A stretch of DNA of 64,000 nucleotides from NCBI GenBank assembly GCA_015680685.1, contig MNCI01014215.1, positions 42,454 to 106,453 of the forward strand, in the 5' to 3' direction. The notes under the pieces were generated by a model. The model saw only the letters and a program-made list of their open reading frames with translations. It was not told where the DNA came from and did no database searches. Positions 45,226-56,460 of this stretch are shown piece by piece. How positions within the stretch are numbered: position 1 is the first letter of the stretch; each line of letters starts with the position of its first letter. Both the position numbers and the translations under genes were made by a program. The stretch is from Gnetum montanum. Lineage: Eukaryota > Streptophyta > Gnetopsida > Gnetales > Gnetaceae.

Positions 45226-47131
45226 AAAATTTTAGGACCCTGATGCTTCTGCAGAGTCTTGGAATTTTGGCAAGGATTTCCACAAGTGCAGCATCATGAT
45301 AGGCCATCATAATAGTGTAGGCACTAAGGATAGAGTGTATAATTTGGCAAGTTTTCTATCTCTAGGATTGACAGGCCAGCTGGACTCTCCAACCTGCCCA
45401 ACTGGATAATTGACTCAGCTAACAGTCTACCCAAGGACCATGCTAGGGGTTCTTGAAAGTGTTCAAGATGAGCTAAATAGTTTGGCAAGTTTTCTAATAG
45501 AGAAATCTACTATGCTATGTTATGCCCCGCAGCATAGCAAGCCTTGAAGAGACCAATTAAGCATCCAAGATGAAAGATGATATCAATTCAGTCTTCCAAA
45601 GCATTTGTCCATGTTGTAACTGTCAAAAAAGCTTGCTCCACCAACACAGGGTTCTATGCTATGCTACGCCATGTAGCATAGCATAGCGTAGCAAGGACAG
45701 GGAGCATAAAGGCACCGCTACCAAGTGACTCAAACAAGAGAATTGCACTTGGCAATGCTTCGGCCTCCAAAACTGGCTATCCTAGTTAGCCCTCAAGCCT
45801 CAAGCATCAAGCAAGGTTTCTTGGTAAAAAATGGTAGATTAAATAAGGATACATGACACATTGGTTGCCATGCTGTGCTACACCACATAGCGTAGCAACA
45901 ATGCAAAAATAATAGAATGCCCCAAGGATGAACTTAGCAAGTACAAAGGCTTTTTGGCATGGAGGACAAAATTTGTAGTTGTTTGCTTGACTAAACCTCA
46001 GAAAAATGCTCTTGGTTTCTATGCAAGGCCTCTATCAAAATTGGTTGCTACGCTACGCTACGTAGCGTAGCACAGTGTAGCAAGCAGTTACTTACACTAT
46101 GCCAACATGCCAAATAGTGTAAGTAGTGCAACACTTGCATGGAGGCATCAAAACACCTTTAGTTAGATCCAAAACTTATTGGCAATGATCATTCTCACCA
46201 TGACACCTCTTTGGCAAATAAAATTAGCAAGTTTGCTTCATTTTGCATACCCTTGTTCAATCCCAAAAATCATCTCTATGCTTGACCCTGCTTGCAAGAG
46301 TAGGGAAGACGCAGTCCTAGAGCATAGGCTCCATTTTGTTTTCATTATTGGCATGCTTTCTGGATTTTGGCACATGCAGATTTAGCAATATGGTCATAGC
46401 GTAATAAGGTTCACCTCCAGCATTATGCACCTACATAGTACAACCATGTTTTCACCTTATGGAGCCCAAGAAATGTGGCATCTAGACCACGTTTTTCTCT
46501 TGCTCCTGACCTTATAAATACCCCAACAAGAAATGCTCAAAGGGTTTTCTTTTTGCGTGGTTGGCTTTTGAGTTGGCTTTCGGAGAGCATAGTTGGCATT
46601 TTTGAGAAATCTAGTTGGCTTTGAATTTTATAGTTGGCTCTAAACATCCCTTTATGAGCTTAGCATTTTGGCATCTTAGCGAGCAAATTCAAGCAAAAGA
46701 ATCCTAAACAGCAAGCTACCAAAGATAGTTTAGAGATCTGTGAGTGTGCTACTCTATGTAAGCTGCACCTCTTCAGTGTTGCATGCTCAATTGTACACCT
46801 TCCAATAGAACAAAGGATCAAATCTACAACCTTGGGGCGGTGCACTTTCTTACCCAATTCTATTTTTCTATTTGTTCATTATCATCGTGTTTTGTACTAT
46901 TTTCATCATTTTACATTTATTGATCATTGATTTACTTTGCATACATCATTTCCAAAATGCACATTTATGAAAGGATAAGATACACTGTTTAAGTTCCTAT
47001 CTGATCAACCAGATCGTTTAGGGCACCCTCTTTCTGTTTCTCTCTAGCATGGCCCTTGAATAGATCCAGAGTTAAACTGTTCACTTGGAAACCTCTTGGT
47101 GTTCCAGCCACTGATGGTTTCAGTTGCTACA
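45215..47131 (+). repeat. 3' LTR of element D
   Basis: 1,917 bp, TGAAACACC to GTTGCTACA. TATA box CTTATAAATACC at 46511. Palindromic blocks at 45508-45545, 45652-45700, 45862-45905 and 46045-46085; the last reads GCTACGCTACGCTACG then TAGCGTAGC, nearly perfect. The order is the same as in the 5' LTR of D. Confidence 0.93.
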
Positions 47132-47136
47132 GAGGG
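47132..47136. other. Target-site duplication of element D, right copy (GAGGG)
   Basis: GAGGG directly follows the CTACA end of the LTR, matching 25677-25681. Confidence 0.92.
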
Positions 47137-48234
47137 TATCTTATCCATGTCAGCCACTAGACGTTGTAGGATCTCCTCCTTGATGAGGTTAGCCCAATTT
47201 TCCTCTCCTAGGTCAATGTTTGTCACAAATTTCCCTTTCTTCATAGCTGTCCATCTAGGTGGCCTTTGAAAAAAGGTGGCGGTGGTGGTCTCCCTAGAAG
47301 GTAAGGTCATTTCCCTTTCAGGAGACTCATTGGCCACCACCTGTTGCATGAACTTCTCAAAGGCCCTAGTAGCACCAATGACATCAATGAATATCTTATG
47401 GATATGCAACTCAATGAAAGTAACCCAATATTTTTTATGATAGGTGGCATGTTCCATTTTGTACATATGCTTATGGTTCTTCTGTGCCTGCCCTCATTCA
47501 TACACCTTTGCACTATAGTCCTTCCAATCTTGGTTCTTCTGGGCCAGAAGGTCCATTTTCATGCATTTTTCAATAATCTTGCGAGTGACCTCATTCTTAC
47601 TCCATACAGCTATCCAATATCTTGCATAGTTAATCATAGCGTACGCCAACTGCCATTGTGAGTGTCATGGGCCAATAAAAACTCATTTCTAGATCGAAGG
47701 TCCTCCAACTCAGTGGCTTGGTTAGCCTTCTCTTTCTCATGTTTTTGTACCCTCTTCCAGAGGTTCTCATTGACATGCCTACACTCCCACAAGGAGCATG
47801 CCAAGTAGAATGCACATTTACTTGTTTCCTCATATATATTATGAGGCACCTCGGCTACCTCTGAAGGAAGTTTAGGCATAGTTTCAACCTTGACCACTTG
47901 CCTAGGATCCCACTTTAGACGAGAAGTTGTTAATCACATGTTGGAAAGCATTAGTCACACTGCCATAAAAAATACAACTTAGAGAGCCTAACATAGTAAA
48001 TTCAACATACCTATCTTAGGATCGATTTGCCTTAGGCAATCAATCATGTCACCAACCACCCCCTCCATAAAGGTAAATTTATCGAGGGTCTTGGTCCATG
48101 CTCGGAGATGGATCAAGGAAGAAGGATTAGGGGCATTAACAATGGTGTCTACTACACAATAAAACATGTTAGCAATGATGGATAGGATAACAACAAAACT
48201 AAAAAAATGACAAACAATAGTGCAAAGCTCCTAC

Positions 48235-48531
48235 CTAGCAAATCCTTAGGGGTGATAGTGGGAGGATCATCCATCAACACACTGTCAAGAAAGTGATCAA
48301 ACTTACCAACATCAAATTGTAGCCCTTCCCTTTCTAGTTGACTCAAAAGTGTGGTAGCATCCTCAATAGTCATGTGCCCCTTAGGTACTGGGGCACACTC
48401 TGAGAAAGGATCATCGGTAGCAGGGGCCTCTTCCTCTATGAAAAGGGCCTCTTCTTTTGTGGCTAGAGCCTCTTCTTCCTCTTCAATGGGGGCCCCTGCT
48501 TTAGAGGCCAAAACCTCTTCTTCTTCTTCTT
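48235..48531 (-). pseudogene. Acidic exon 5 of the antisense gene in C
   Basis: Acceptor TTTATTAG, donor GTAGGA. It starts with a Glu run and has EEEEEALATKEEALFIEEEA, then a more ordered part, MTIEDATTLLSQLEREGLQF and DPPTITPKDLL. The acidic, likely disordered first half could be an activation-type or histone-mimic segment; this is speculation. Confidence 0.6.
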
Positions 48532-48645
48532 CTAATAAACATGTTCAAAATAAGTAGGATACTCTAATCTAAAATGGGTGCTATGCTACATAGCCTAGCA
48601 TAATGTAGTAGGTGCTAAGCAAATCAAATAGTTAAGAATACTTAC

Positions 48646-49695
48646 CAACAATGGGCTACACTCTAGGAACTTTGATTTGCAGCTTTCTCCCCCTCTCTTC
48701 ATTCGTACGGGGAGGTTCTTCCATAGGATGAGACTTTTTATGTTGTAGCCTAGTTTTCATGGTTTCTGCAATGAGGCATGTCCCCCTTAACACATTTTCA
48801 ATGTTAATGGGAGGTGCCTCTCCAATGTTTTTGGAGGCATGAAAGGTATGCCCCACTTGATCCCTCGTTGTTATCGAAAGTGATTCTCTAATAGCTTTTG
48901 GGGGATCTTGGGATCAGGTGGTAAGGAAAACTTGGCAAATCCATGGCTTGGATATCTAGGTGTGAGCTTGTTACACCCAGGCATCATTCTTGCAGACCAC
49001 CAAGAATTCCACAAAGCATCATAGGTAAGCTATGAAGAAGGCATAATGCACGTTGAAATGGGACTCAAGCTTCTCATGAAGTTTGACCATTTCAACCTGC
49101 AAGCCTTCTGAGAGGAACTTGGCACAATTGTAGTGGGTCTCTTCTTCCATAATGTCCCACATGATCCAGGCTTGCTCTACTCCAAGGATTTTCCCTTTGG
49201 AGAGTAGCTTAGGAAAGGCACAGGCATGGAAGATAAGGTAAACCGTTTGGGCCACCGCTAGCTTGACTTTGTGGATGTAAATCCCCTTTCGATCCTTGAT
49301 GGTCCCCAACCATTTCTCTATGTCCCCCTAATGGTTGACATCCTTGCTACTCTTTTTCTCCATAGGTAGTCCATTAGAGAGGACACCAAAAAGATCTACA
49401 AGAATTTTTTCATTGATTTTAAACACCACCTGCACATTGTGAACCCATGTGCAGAAGCGATCAACCTTTTTGGAAAAGGAATCAACTAGGGAAAGCATTT
49501 CTATAGTGGGGACACTTGGATTTACTGCCAAGAATAAATCCATGAGCCCAACCTCTTGAATGTTGTGAACAAGGATGGTTGGGGCCCCATTGCAAATCCA
49601 ATGCTATGTCTTGTCCACCTCCCCATACTTGAAGAAGAGGTTGGTCTCGTCACGCCCAGAGGTAATCAATGTAACCTCTTGGGATGTGCTTGATA
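48646..49695 (-). pseudogene. Exon 4 of the antisense gene in C
   Basis: It corresponds to 842-1882 in A (1,050 against 1,041 nt). It holds DLFLAVNPSVPTIEMLSLVD, the VQVVFKINEKILVDLFGV pattern, HACAFPKLLSKGKILGVEQA, HFNVHYAFFIAYL and a basic C-terminal part EEPPRTNEERGRKLQIKVPR. The RTNEERG+KLQIK run is nearly identical in D (33205-33330), so this patch is the best-kept segment between copies. Stops near 49330 and 49020 break it into three open parts. Confidence 0.68.
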
Positions 49696-50137
49696 CTGTA
49701 ATAACAAAAAACAAAAATTAGCAAAAGCAAAAGAAAATCATCACTTGAGCATATAAAAAATGCACAATTTAACATACTAGGTTTAAACGGCATAGGAAAT
49801 GGTGGAATTTCCACCAGAATGTCTTCTACGGTAAGCAGTCGACGAGATGCCCATTCACTCTCCAACCAGCCAGCTTCTTCACATTTCCCATAGAACTTGG
49901 AATACCTAGTTGGATAGGCTTTGAAATCAAGCCCAAGTTATTCTATAACACTGGTACGCACATTCTTGGTAGAGGAGAACTCTTGCAAAGCCACTTGGGC
50001 CAATGCCAATGTATCCGTGTTACTGTGAAGACCATCCTTGTCAATATAAAACCTGGAAACATGTAAAATATGGTAATAATTTTAACTAGTGTAAGGAAAA
50101 TGATACAACATGATTAAAACACATTCACAGGACTCAC

Positions 50138-50587
50138 CCACTAGCATAATAAATGGTTCTAGGTGGGTTTTGGAAGTAGGTGCCCATGTAACGGGCAATG
50201 TACAACGTGTTGTATAGATGGTAGCATTTGAATTCAGGCATGTCCCAGATCCAACTTAAGCAGCTAAAGCCTCTTGGGCACAAGTTTTAGCCTTCTTCTC
50301 CTTCACCTTCGATTGACCCATCAAACATAAACTTTAGAATGCCCCAATTTGCCTCATGCAACAACGTGTTAATAAGTACAGTGGCTATTTTGGTCGATAA
50401 GTATGACCACACGATCACACTAAAATGGTGAAGGATGAACTTGAGGAAGTCCCATGCACCCTTCCTAAAATAGACTGCCTGATGTCCTACCCATGCATGG
50501 GGATGGGGGACATTAGCCACGAGTTCACCAAGGCAACACAAGACTCCTACCAGCTCAAGGACAATCAGGATAGGTTTTAGCATGACC
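50138..50587 (-). pseudogene. NIF-like exon 2 of the antisense gene in C
   Basis: 450 nt, acceptor TTGCATAG, donor GTGAGT. LKPILIVLELVGVLCCLGEL (motif I with Glu and Val in place of the two Asp), VYFRKGAWDFLKFILHHF, SVIVWSYLSTKIATVLINTL, then one TAA, then CLSWIWDMPEFKCYHLYN and TLYIARYMGTYFQNPPRTIY. The spacing from motif I to the NPP segment (about 115 residues) fits a NIF domain. This is the best copy for a family search. Confidence 0.65.
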
Positions 50588-51660
50588 CTATGCAATACAA
50601 CAAGAAAGCATTAGTGCAACATTCAAGTGACGATTACCAAGTAGCATAGTGTAACCCTTGTTATATAGTTTTTCCCTTAGGTGTGAAATAATAAGTCCCT
50701 GGTAAAACAGAATTAAACATTTCATGTAGTGTAGCAAAGTGTCACATGTAGCATAGCGTAGCAGCTAGGCCCCGCATAGCGAGTGCACCCTACAGTGTAA
50801 TGGTTACGTGCTACATAGCGCAGCATAGCAAACATGCCCTGTACAGTGTAGCATAATAGTTACAATTTGCACAAGGGTGATAGCTACATTATGTGCAGCA
50901 TAGCAGGACGAATGCACCCCGTGCAGTGTACCAAAGTAGCAAGTATGAAATACAACAGTAAAACAAGTGTAACAATATAACAAGTAAAACATGCACAACA
51001 ACGTAACAAGCAGCACATTGTAACAAGCATTGCAGTGCCGCAAATTTAGCAACGTAGTAGCATAGCAAATTTAACAGCATAGTAGCATTGTGAGTTTAAC
51101 AGCATAGCAATGTGACAGGCCTAATAGCATGGTAGCGTAACAGGCCTACCAACATAGCAGCATAGTGTAACAAGAACTAAAATGTAACATAGTCTAATAG
51201 TCACAATGACCAGAACAACGTGGCCTAAGAAAAATACTTACAGCATTCCTGTTGCCTCAGCCCTACCCCATTGCATGAAAGGTGGCAAAATAAAATGCAA
51301 ACCAAAAGAAAAAATTCCCACTACATATGCTACACTATGCTAGACACACGCTACATCGCCTAAGAAAACTGGCAAGCCAAAACCTCCTCCATGGGTGCTA
51401 TGCTATGCTGAGTGAGCATTACGTTGCCCAAAAATGCCCAAACCCACCCTGTAATGCCACATCGGCCATCAACAATGCTGGATGGGATAGTGCCATGCAC
51501 CAGATGTAGCATAGCAACTGCCACAACCATGGTGGCCAAGGAAATAACAACATTTACAGGGTGGCAATATTGACAACTGTAATAACCAAGACGTGCTGAT
51601 CATAGTGACAATCCCACTCAACACATTACACAAAGAAAATGAGGGTAGCGTAACACTTAC
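50588..51660 (-). repeat. Intron 1 of the antisense gene in C with a dense motif array
   Basis: About 1.07 kb with no coding sequence. Sites of TAGCATAGC, TAGCGTAGCA and AGTGTAGCA recur from 50640 to 51180 (for example 50752-50763, 50812-50830, 50857-50866, 50918-50930, 51058-51066, 51103-51111, 51160-51175), with further copies near 51320-51350 and 51395-51410. These are the arms of the LTR palindromes of B, C and D. Confidence 0.75.
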
Positions 51661-51910
51661 CAAGCTGATAGACCCTCTAACCTTTTCTCAACGTGTGCCT
51701 TGGGGAGCTGTCGCAGGGTGTGCTCCACTTTCCCCATGTTGGCAAGCCCTTGATTCCTACGTTCACTTTTACATGCCATTGCCTTGCTCACAAATTGGTT
51801 GTATCAACTACTACGCTACATTGGTTATGCTCTCTCTCAACTGGACCATGCTACACTCTGGGTGTTGGCTCTGACAATGAAAATGACAAGTTTACTAGGG
51901 GGTAACCCCC

Positions 51911-51920
51911 CATTTATAGC
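51911..51920 (-). promoter_or_regulatory. TATA box of the antisense gene in C
   Basis: The minus strand reads GCTATAAATGGGGGGTTA about 135 bp before the ATG at 51779; the context is shared with D. Confidence 0.65.
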
Positions 51921-52089
51921 CAATGTGGTAAAAAAAACTATCACTTTCATGTCCTAAATAACACAGAATACCCTTGTAGCATAGCACTACTATAGCATAG
52001 CACATCCCTGCTATAGTGTAGCACTCAGCTGTAGTGCAGCAAGCGAGTCCACTAAAATTTTCACTTCATCATTACAAATTTTGCATGGT

Positions 52090-52470
52090 TACGATTCACC
52101 ACGATCTTAATCTAGCGATTTTAGCATTCATTTTACATTTTAGACCCACTAACGATCTGCCATGACCTTAAACTAGCAATTTTAGCATTCGTTTTACATT
52201 TTAGACCCACTGACGGTCCGCTATGACCTTAAACCAACAACTTTAACTTACATTATTACATTGCTACGGTCTTCTATGATCTTAAACTAGTAACTTTACC
52301 TTACATTATTACACTGCTATCATCTGTTATGACCTTAAACTGATAACCTCAACTTCAATTTACATTGTTGCATTGTTATGATCTGCTACAACCTTAAACT
52401 AGCAATATTAAAATGTAATTTTGAATTGTTGCAGTCCCCTAAGACCTTAAACTAGCAATTATGTTGCACC
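52090..52470 (+). repeat. Junction repeats before pol of C
   Basis: Six or seven units of 50-70 bp: CTATGACCTTAAACTAGCAA followed by TTTTAGCATTCGTTTTACAT in the first ones. The 25-bp core is the same as in D. Confidence 0.88.
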
Positions 52471-52544
52471 ACATGATTACCTTGTCTACATTTTATTTTA
52501 TTACATGATACTCTATTAAATAGGTACCACTTGACATTTGCTTG

Positions 52545-52560
52545 TTTGATGATTTTGCAG
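52545..52560 (+). promoter_or_regulatory. Sense-strand 3' splice site before pol of C
   Basis: TTGCTTGTTTGATGATTTTG then CAG and GAG, 13 nt before the pol ATG (52574). It matches A and D in position. Confidence 0.6.
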
Positions 52561-52573
52561 GAGTGCTTCGAAA

Positions 52574-55500
52574 ATGGCTATATAGGGCGATCTCCACATA
52601 GCCCTTGTCCTAACAAGACCTCATGGCAGACTTACAAGACACTTAAGATTAGAATCAGTAGACTTGGAATCATCTACTCATGACATCGTAGCATCCCTAG
52701 AAACATCCCTAGATTGGCCTGAACATCTGGTCCAAGCCTTAGACCTAAAGGCTGGGGATGTGACTAAGGACCCTATTATTGAAATCCCTATAACTACCTC
52801 TAGAGGTAAAGCAAAAACCTTGAAAGTTAGCTCCCTATTACATCCATAGGTACATCAAAACATCTCGAAAGTTCTCAATGAAAATGTTAAAGTGTTTACA
52901 TGGTCATATGATGACATGGTAGGCATGGACCCACGGCTCATACAACACAACATTATCCTAGATCTACGTGTCAAGGTCGTCAAGAAAAAGGCTCGCATAG
53001 TCAAATCAAAGATTGCACTAGTTGTACGCAATGAAATCACCAAGCTTTATCAAGCTTGTTTCATTCAAGTGGTCAATTACTTAGAATGGATATCGAACAT
53101 CATTGTAGTTTCTAAGAAAATGGGAGGTATATGAATTTGTATATACTTTCGAGACCTTAACAAATCAACGAATATGGATGACTTCCCATTGCCAAGTATC
53201 GATCAACTTATCGACACTATAATTGGTCATGCCTTACTATCCTTCATGGATGGGTACTTGGGCTATAACCAGATCCATATAAACCCAAAGCTTCAATTGG
53301 CAACCACCTTCATGACCCCTTGGGGAACCTTTTGTTACAAAATGATGCCCTTTGGACTAAAAAATGTTGGAGCAACCTATCAACAAGCGATGACATACAT
53401 TTTTAGTGACTACCTCTTGGAGAGATTAAACAATTATGTTGATGACATAGCAATCAAGTCTAAGGAAGCTATTGATCATCCCAACAATCTCAATATAGTC
53501 CTCCATTGTTGTCATAGGCATGACCTACACCTCAACCCCAGGAAATGTGTATTCAAAGTTCAATTCAGAAGCATGCTAGGTTTTGTAATGTCAAAAATAG
53601 GGATACGAGTGGACCCCGATAAGGTGAGGGCCATCATCAACTTCACACCACCTAAAAACCTTAAAGATTTGCATAGGTTGCAAGGTAGAGTACAGTTTAT
53701 CAGAAGGTTTATCGTGAGGTTGATAGACAAGCTACACCCCATGCAACACCTACTTAAGAAGGGGGTCAACTTCGAGTGGATAGATCAATGTCAATAAGCC
53801 TTTGATAACCTAAAGAAAGAGCTTTTGCATCTCCCAACTATTTACCCACCATAGAGGGATAGGCCTTTCTACATCTACCTTACCACCTCAGACACATCTA
53901 TTGTTGCTTTGCTATGTTAGAAGAGAGATGATGGGTTTGAAATCCTAGTCTATTACTTGAGTCATGCATTGATAGCACACGAAGCGAAGTACAATGAGGT
54001 AGAGAAAAACTATAATTCCCTAGTATTCACACTTAAAAAGTTGAGGCATTACTTGTTTCATAGTAAAGTTAACATCATATGCAAGAGCATCATACTCCAA
54101 GCTATCACAACTAACTTATACGAGAGTAGTAGAATAGCCTGATGGAAAGCTATAATGGTGGAATTTGATTTACACTATGTGGCACAATCATCAACAAAGG
54201 GTCAAGCAATATCCACATAGCTTACAACTTCACCCATTAATGATCAAGTAGTAATAGAACCAGAGTTTCCTAATGACCATATCAATAGCATAAGCCCTGT
54301 ACCATCTAATTTCAAGGCTATTTTACATTTTGATGGCACTTCAACTACATGAGGTGGTAGTGCCACTACTATCCTTACATTTCCCTCTAGGGAAATTCAA
54401 CCCTTCACATATCATTTTACATTCCTTTGCACCAATAATGTAGCTGAGTACGAAGGACTCCTTAGGGGCCTTCTAGTAGCTCAAGAGTTGAACATCGAAC
54501 ATTTGGCAATCTAGTGTGACTCACAGCTAGTTATCAACTAGATCACTAAAGTTTATGCTTGCAAGGCTTCACATTTGCAACCTTATTGCAATCTAGCCAA
54601 GAGTTTACTAAAATAGTTTACAATGTTAGACATTCAACATGTGCCTCATAATGAGAACACAATAGCTAATGCACTAGCCATGTTAGCATTAAACATGCCA
54701 TCGCAACTATTTGTCACCTTGCCTACTTCAATAATAGAATGCATAGATCTTATTACTCAAGTAGCACACATTGCATCTATAAGTGCAATAGATACCCAAG
54801 AATAGTATGCCAACATCAAAGCATACCTCCAATATGGCGAACCCCCACACGACTTGACATCCGCTAAAAAGGATGCCATATGGAAACAAGCCTGACAATA
54901 TGTCCTAATAGGAGATAACATCTTATTCAAACGCTCCTTTGATGGGATAATACTATTGTGCGTTAGTGGGGAAGAAGCACAAAATATTGTTAACAAAGTT
55001 CATGAGGGACTATGTGGAGGGAACATAGCTCCCAAGGCTATGGCAGCAAAAATCAGACGCCTAGGGTACTACTAGCCTTGCATAGAATATGATTGTCTTG
55101 CCAAGGTTAGAACATGCAATGTATGTCAATGCCATGCAAATCTCATACACGTGTCGCCCACTGAATTACATCCTACATAGATCATGTGGCCATTCCAACA
55201 TTGGGGACTAGATATCATAGGACCCATCACACCTAAGTTTTCCATAGGACATAGCTTCATTATCACCACAACTGAATAGTTCACAAAGTGGGTAGAGGCT
55301 ATTCCCTTGAGAAAGACCACATCTCAACAGGTTTTCCACTTTATCCTAGATAACATAGTAATAAGGTTTGGTCTTTCCATGAATATTGTAATGGATAATA
55401 GGCCACAATTTAGTAACATGGAAACCAAAGCCTTTTGTGACAACTTGGCATCAAACACTCTTTTTCATCATCATACTACCCACAGGCTAATGGTCAGGCA

Positions 55501-56060
55501 GAGGCAACCAAAAAGGTCATCATCAACCTTCTCAAAAAGATGCTCAGTAGTAGCAAGAGGTGATGGCATGAGAAAATCCTCTACATGTTGTGGGCTTACC
55601 ATACAACATGTAGAACTACTATAGGTAAGACTCCATATAGGCTCATTTATAGATCTGAAGTGGTGTTACCTCTTGAATTGTAGGTTCCATCACTTTGGAT
55701 GATCCTCTCAAACATTATAGATGAGGCTCAAAACAATGATTCAAGGATCATTGATCTTAACTCTGTAGAGGAGGATCATGCCCAAACACTTGGTCACATC
55801 AAATGGTACCAAGATAAACAATAGCAAAAGAATCATTGCAATTTACAACAATGGTTGATCAAGAAGGGGGACCTAGTCCTCAAGGCCATTCATAAACCAA
55901 TGAGAAAGTTCTCAGCCAACTAGGAAGGCCCTTTTATAGTCACAAAAGCCTATGAGAATGGGGCCTTCAAATTGGCTAATATGGATGGCAACGAGTTCAC
56001 AAATCTCATGAACCACTTGTACCTCAAGCCATACTACGTCCGACGCAAAGGATTACATCA
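52574..56060 (+). pseudogene. pol of element C: RT, RNase H, archaeal-type RNase H, integrase
   Basis: The linker has LESSTHDIVASLETSLDWPE. The longest open RT stretch is 53174-53797: FPLPSIDQLIDT, LLSFMDGYLGYNQI, TPWGTFCYKMMPFGLKNVGA and an intact YVDD (53435-53446), then the thumb, LHRLQGRVQFIRRF. The first RNase H (53860-54130) reads FYIYLTTS. The archaeal-type RNase H (54310-54690) has FDGTS, AEYEGLLRG, CDSQLV and IANALA. The integrase zinc finger lies at 54990-55140, then GLDIIGPI, DNRPQFS (Gly to Arg after DN), a frameshift near 55445, and a C-terminal part ending LKPYYV with its stop lost. C has the best RT of the three copies, but stops at 53132, 53795, 53852 and many later sites inactivate it. 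Confidence 0.94.
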
Positions 56061-56074
56061 TATACAAAGCGAGG

Positions 56075-56460
56075 TAAGACAAATGTCTGCTATGATGTAA
56101 AACTGGCACAAATAGTCTACTATGACTATAAACTAGCACAGATAGTCCACTATGACTATAAACTAGCACAACTAGTCCACTATGACTATAAAATGGCACA
56201 ACTCATCTGCTATGATGTTAAACTGGCACAACATGTCCTTGGGCTATGACATAAAATTGGCACCCATAGCATTGTCTACTATGACCTTAAAATAGCCATC
56301 CACCATCCGCTACGATGTTAAACTAGCACAGTAGTCTACTAGGACCTTAAACTAGCACATCACAGTTTACTGGGACCTTAAACTAGCACATCACGGTCTA
56401 CTGGGACCTTAAACTAGCACACCCGATAGTCTACCAAGACTTTAAAGTGAGTTCATAGTG
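56075..56460 (+). repeat. Junction repeats after integrase of C
   Basis: About eleven units of 30-45 bp, for example TAGTCCACTATGACTATAAA then CTAGCACAA, and TACTGGGACCTTAAACTAGC then ACATCACGG. Orientation as in A and D. Confidence 0.9.

Larger units (their letters stand above)
25682..47131 (+). mobile_element. Element D: complete Tat-like retrotransposon nested in C
   Basis: 21,450 bp, bounded by LTRs (25682-27602 and 45215-47131) and the TSD GAGGG; about 17.9 kb without element E. It has the same order as C: 5' LTR, primer site, gag, protease, repeats, antisense gene (minus, 32125-39365), repeats, splice acceptor, pol (39965-43434), repeats, 3' region, purine tract and 3' LTR. The two LTRs are alike in length (1,921 and 1,917 bp) and cassette order and differ at roughly one base in ten by eye, so D is younger than C, as nesting requires. 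Confidence 0.93.
47132..51779 (-). pseudogene. Antisense multi-exon gene of element C (main part)
   Basis: Exons (minus strand): 1, 51661-51779 (119 nt; MACKSERRNQGLANMG; donor GTAAGT); 2, 50138-50587 (450 nt; NIF-like); 3, 49778-50052 (275 nt; donor GTATGT); 4, 48646-49695 (1,050 nt; donor GTAAGT); 5, 48235-48531, acidic; 6, 48011-48148; 7, 47132-47926, continued beyond element D at 25652-25676 (about 820 nt); 8, about 25502-25566. Exon 1 joins exon 2 in frame with no stop, giving SAWVMLKPILIVLELVGVL. The total is about 3.2 kb of coding sequence, near 1,070 residues. Damage: one TAA near the end of the first reading block of exon 2, stops in exon 4, and an AG to AC change at the exon 7 acceptor. 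It has its own TATA box. Nuclear action is an inference from the FCP1-like domain, basic patch and acidic segments. Confidence 0.8.
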
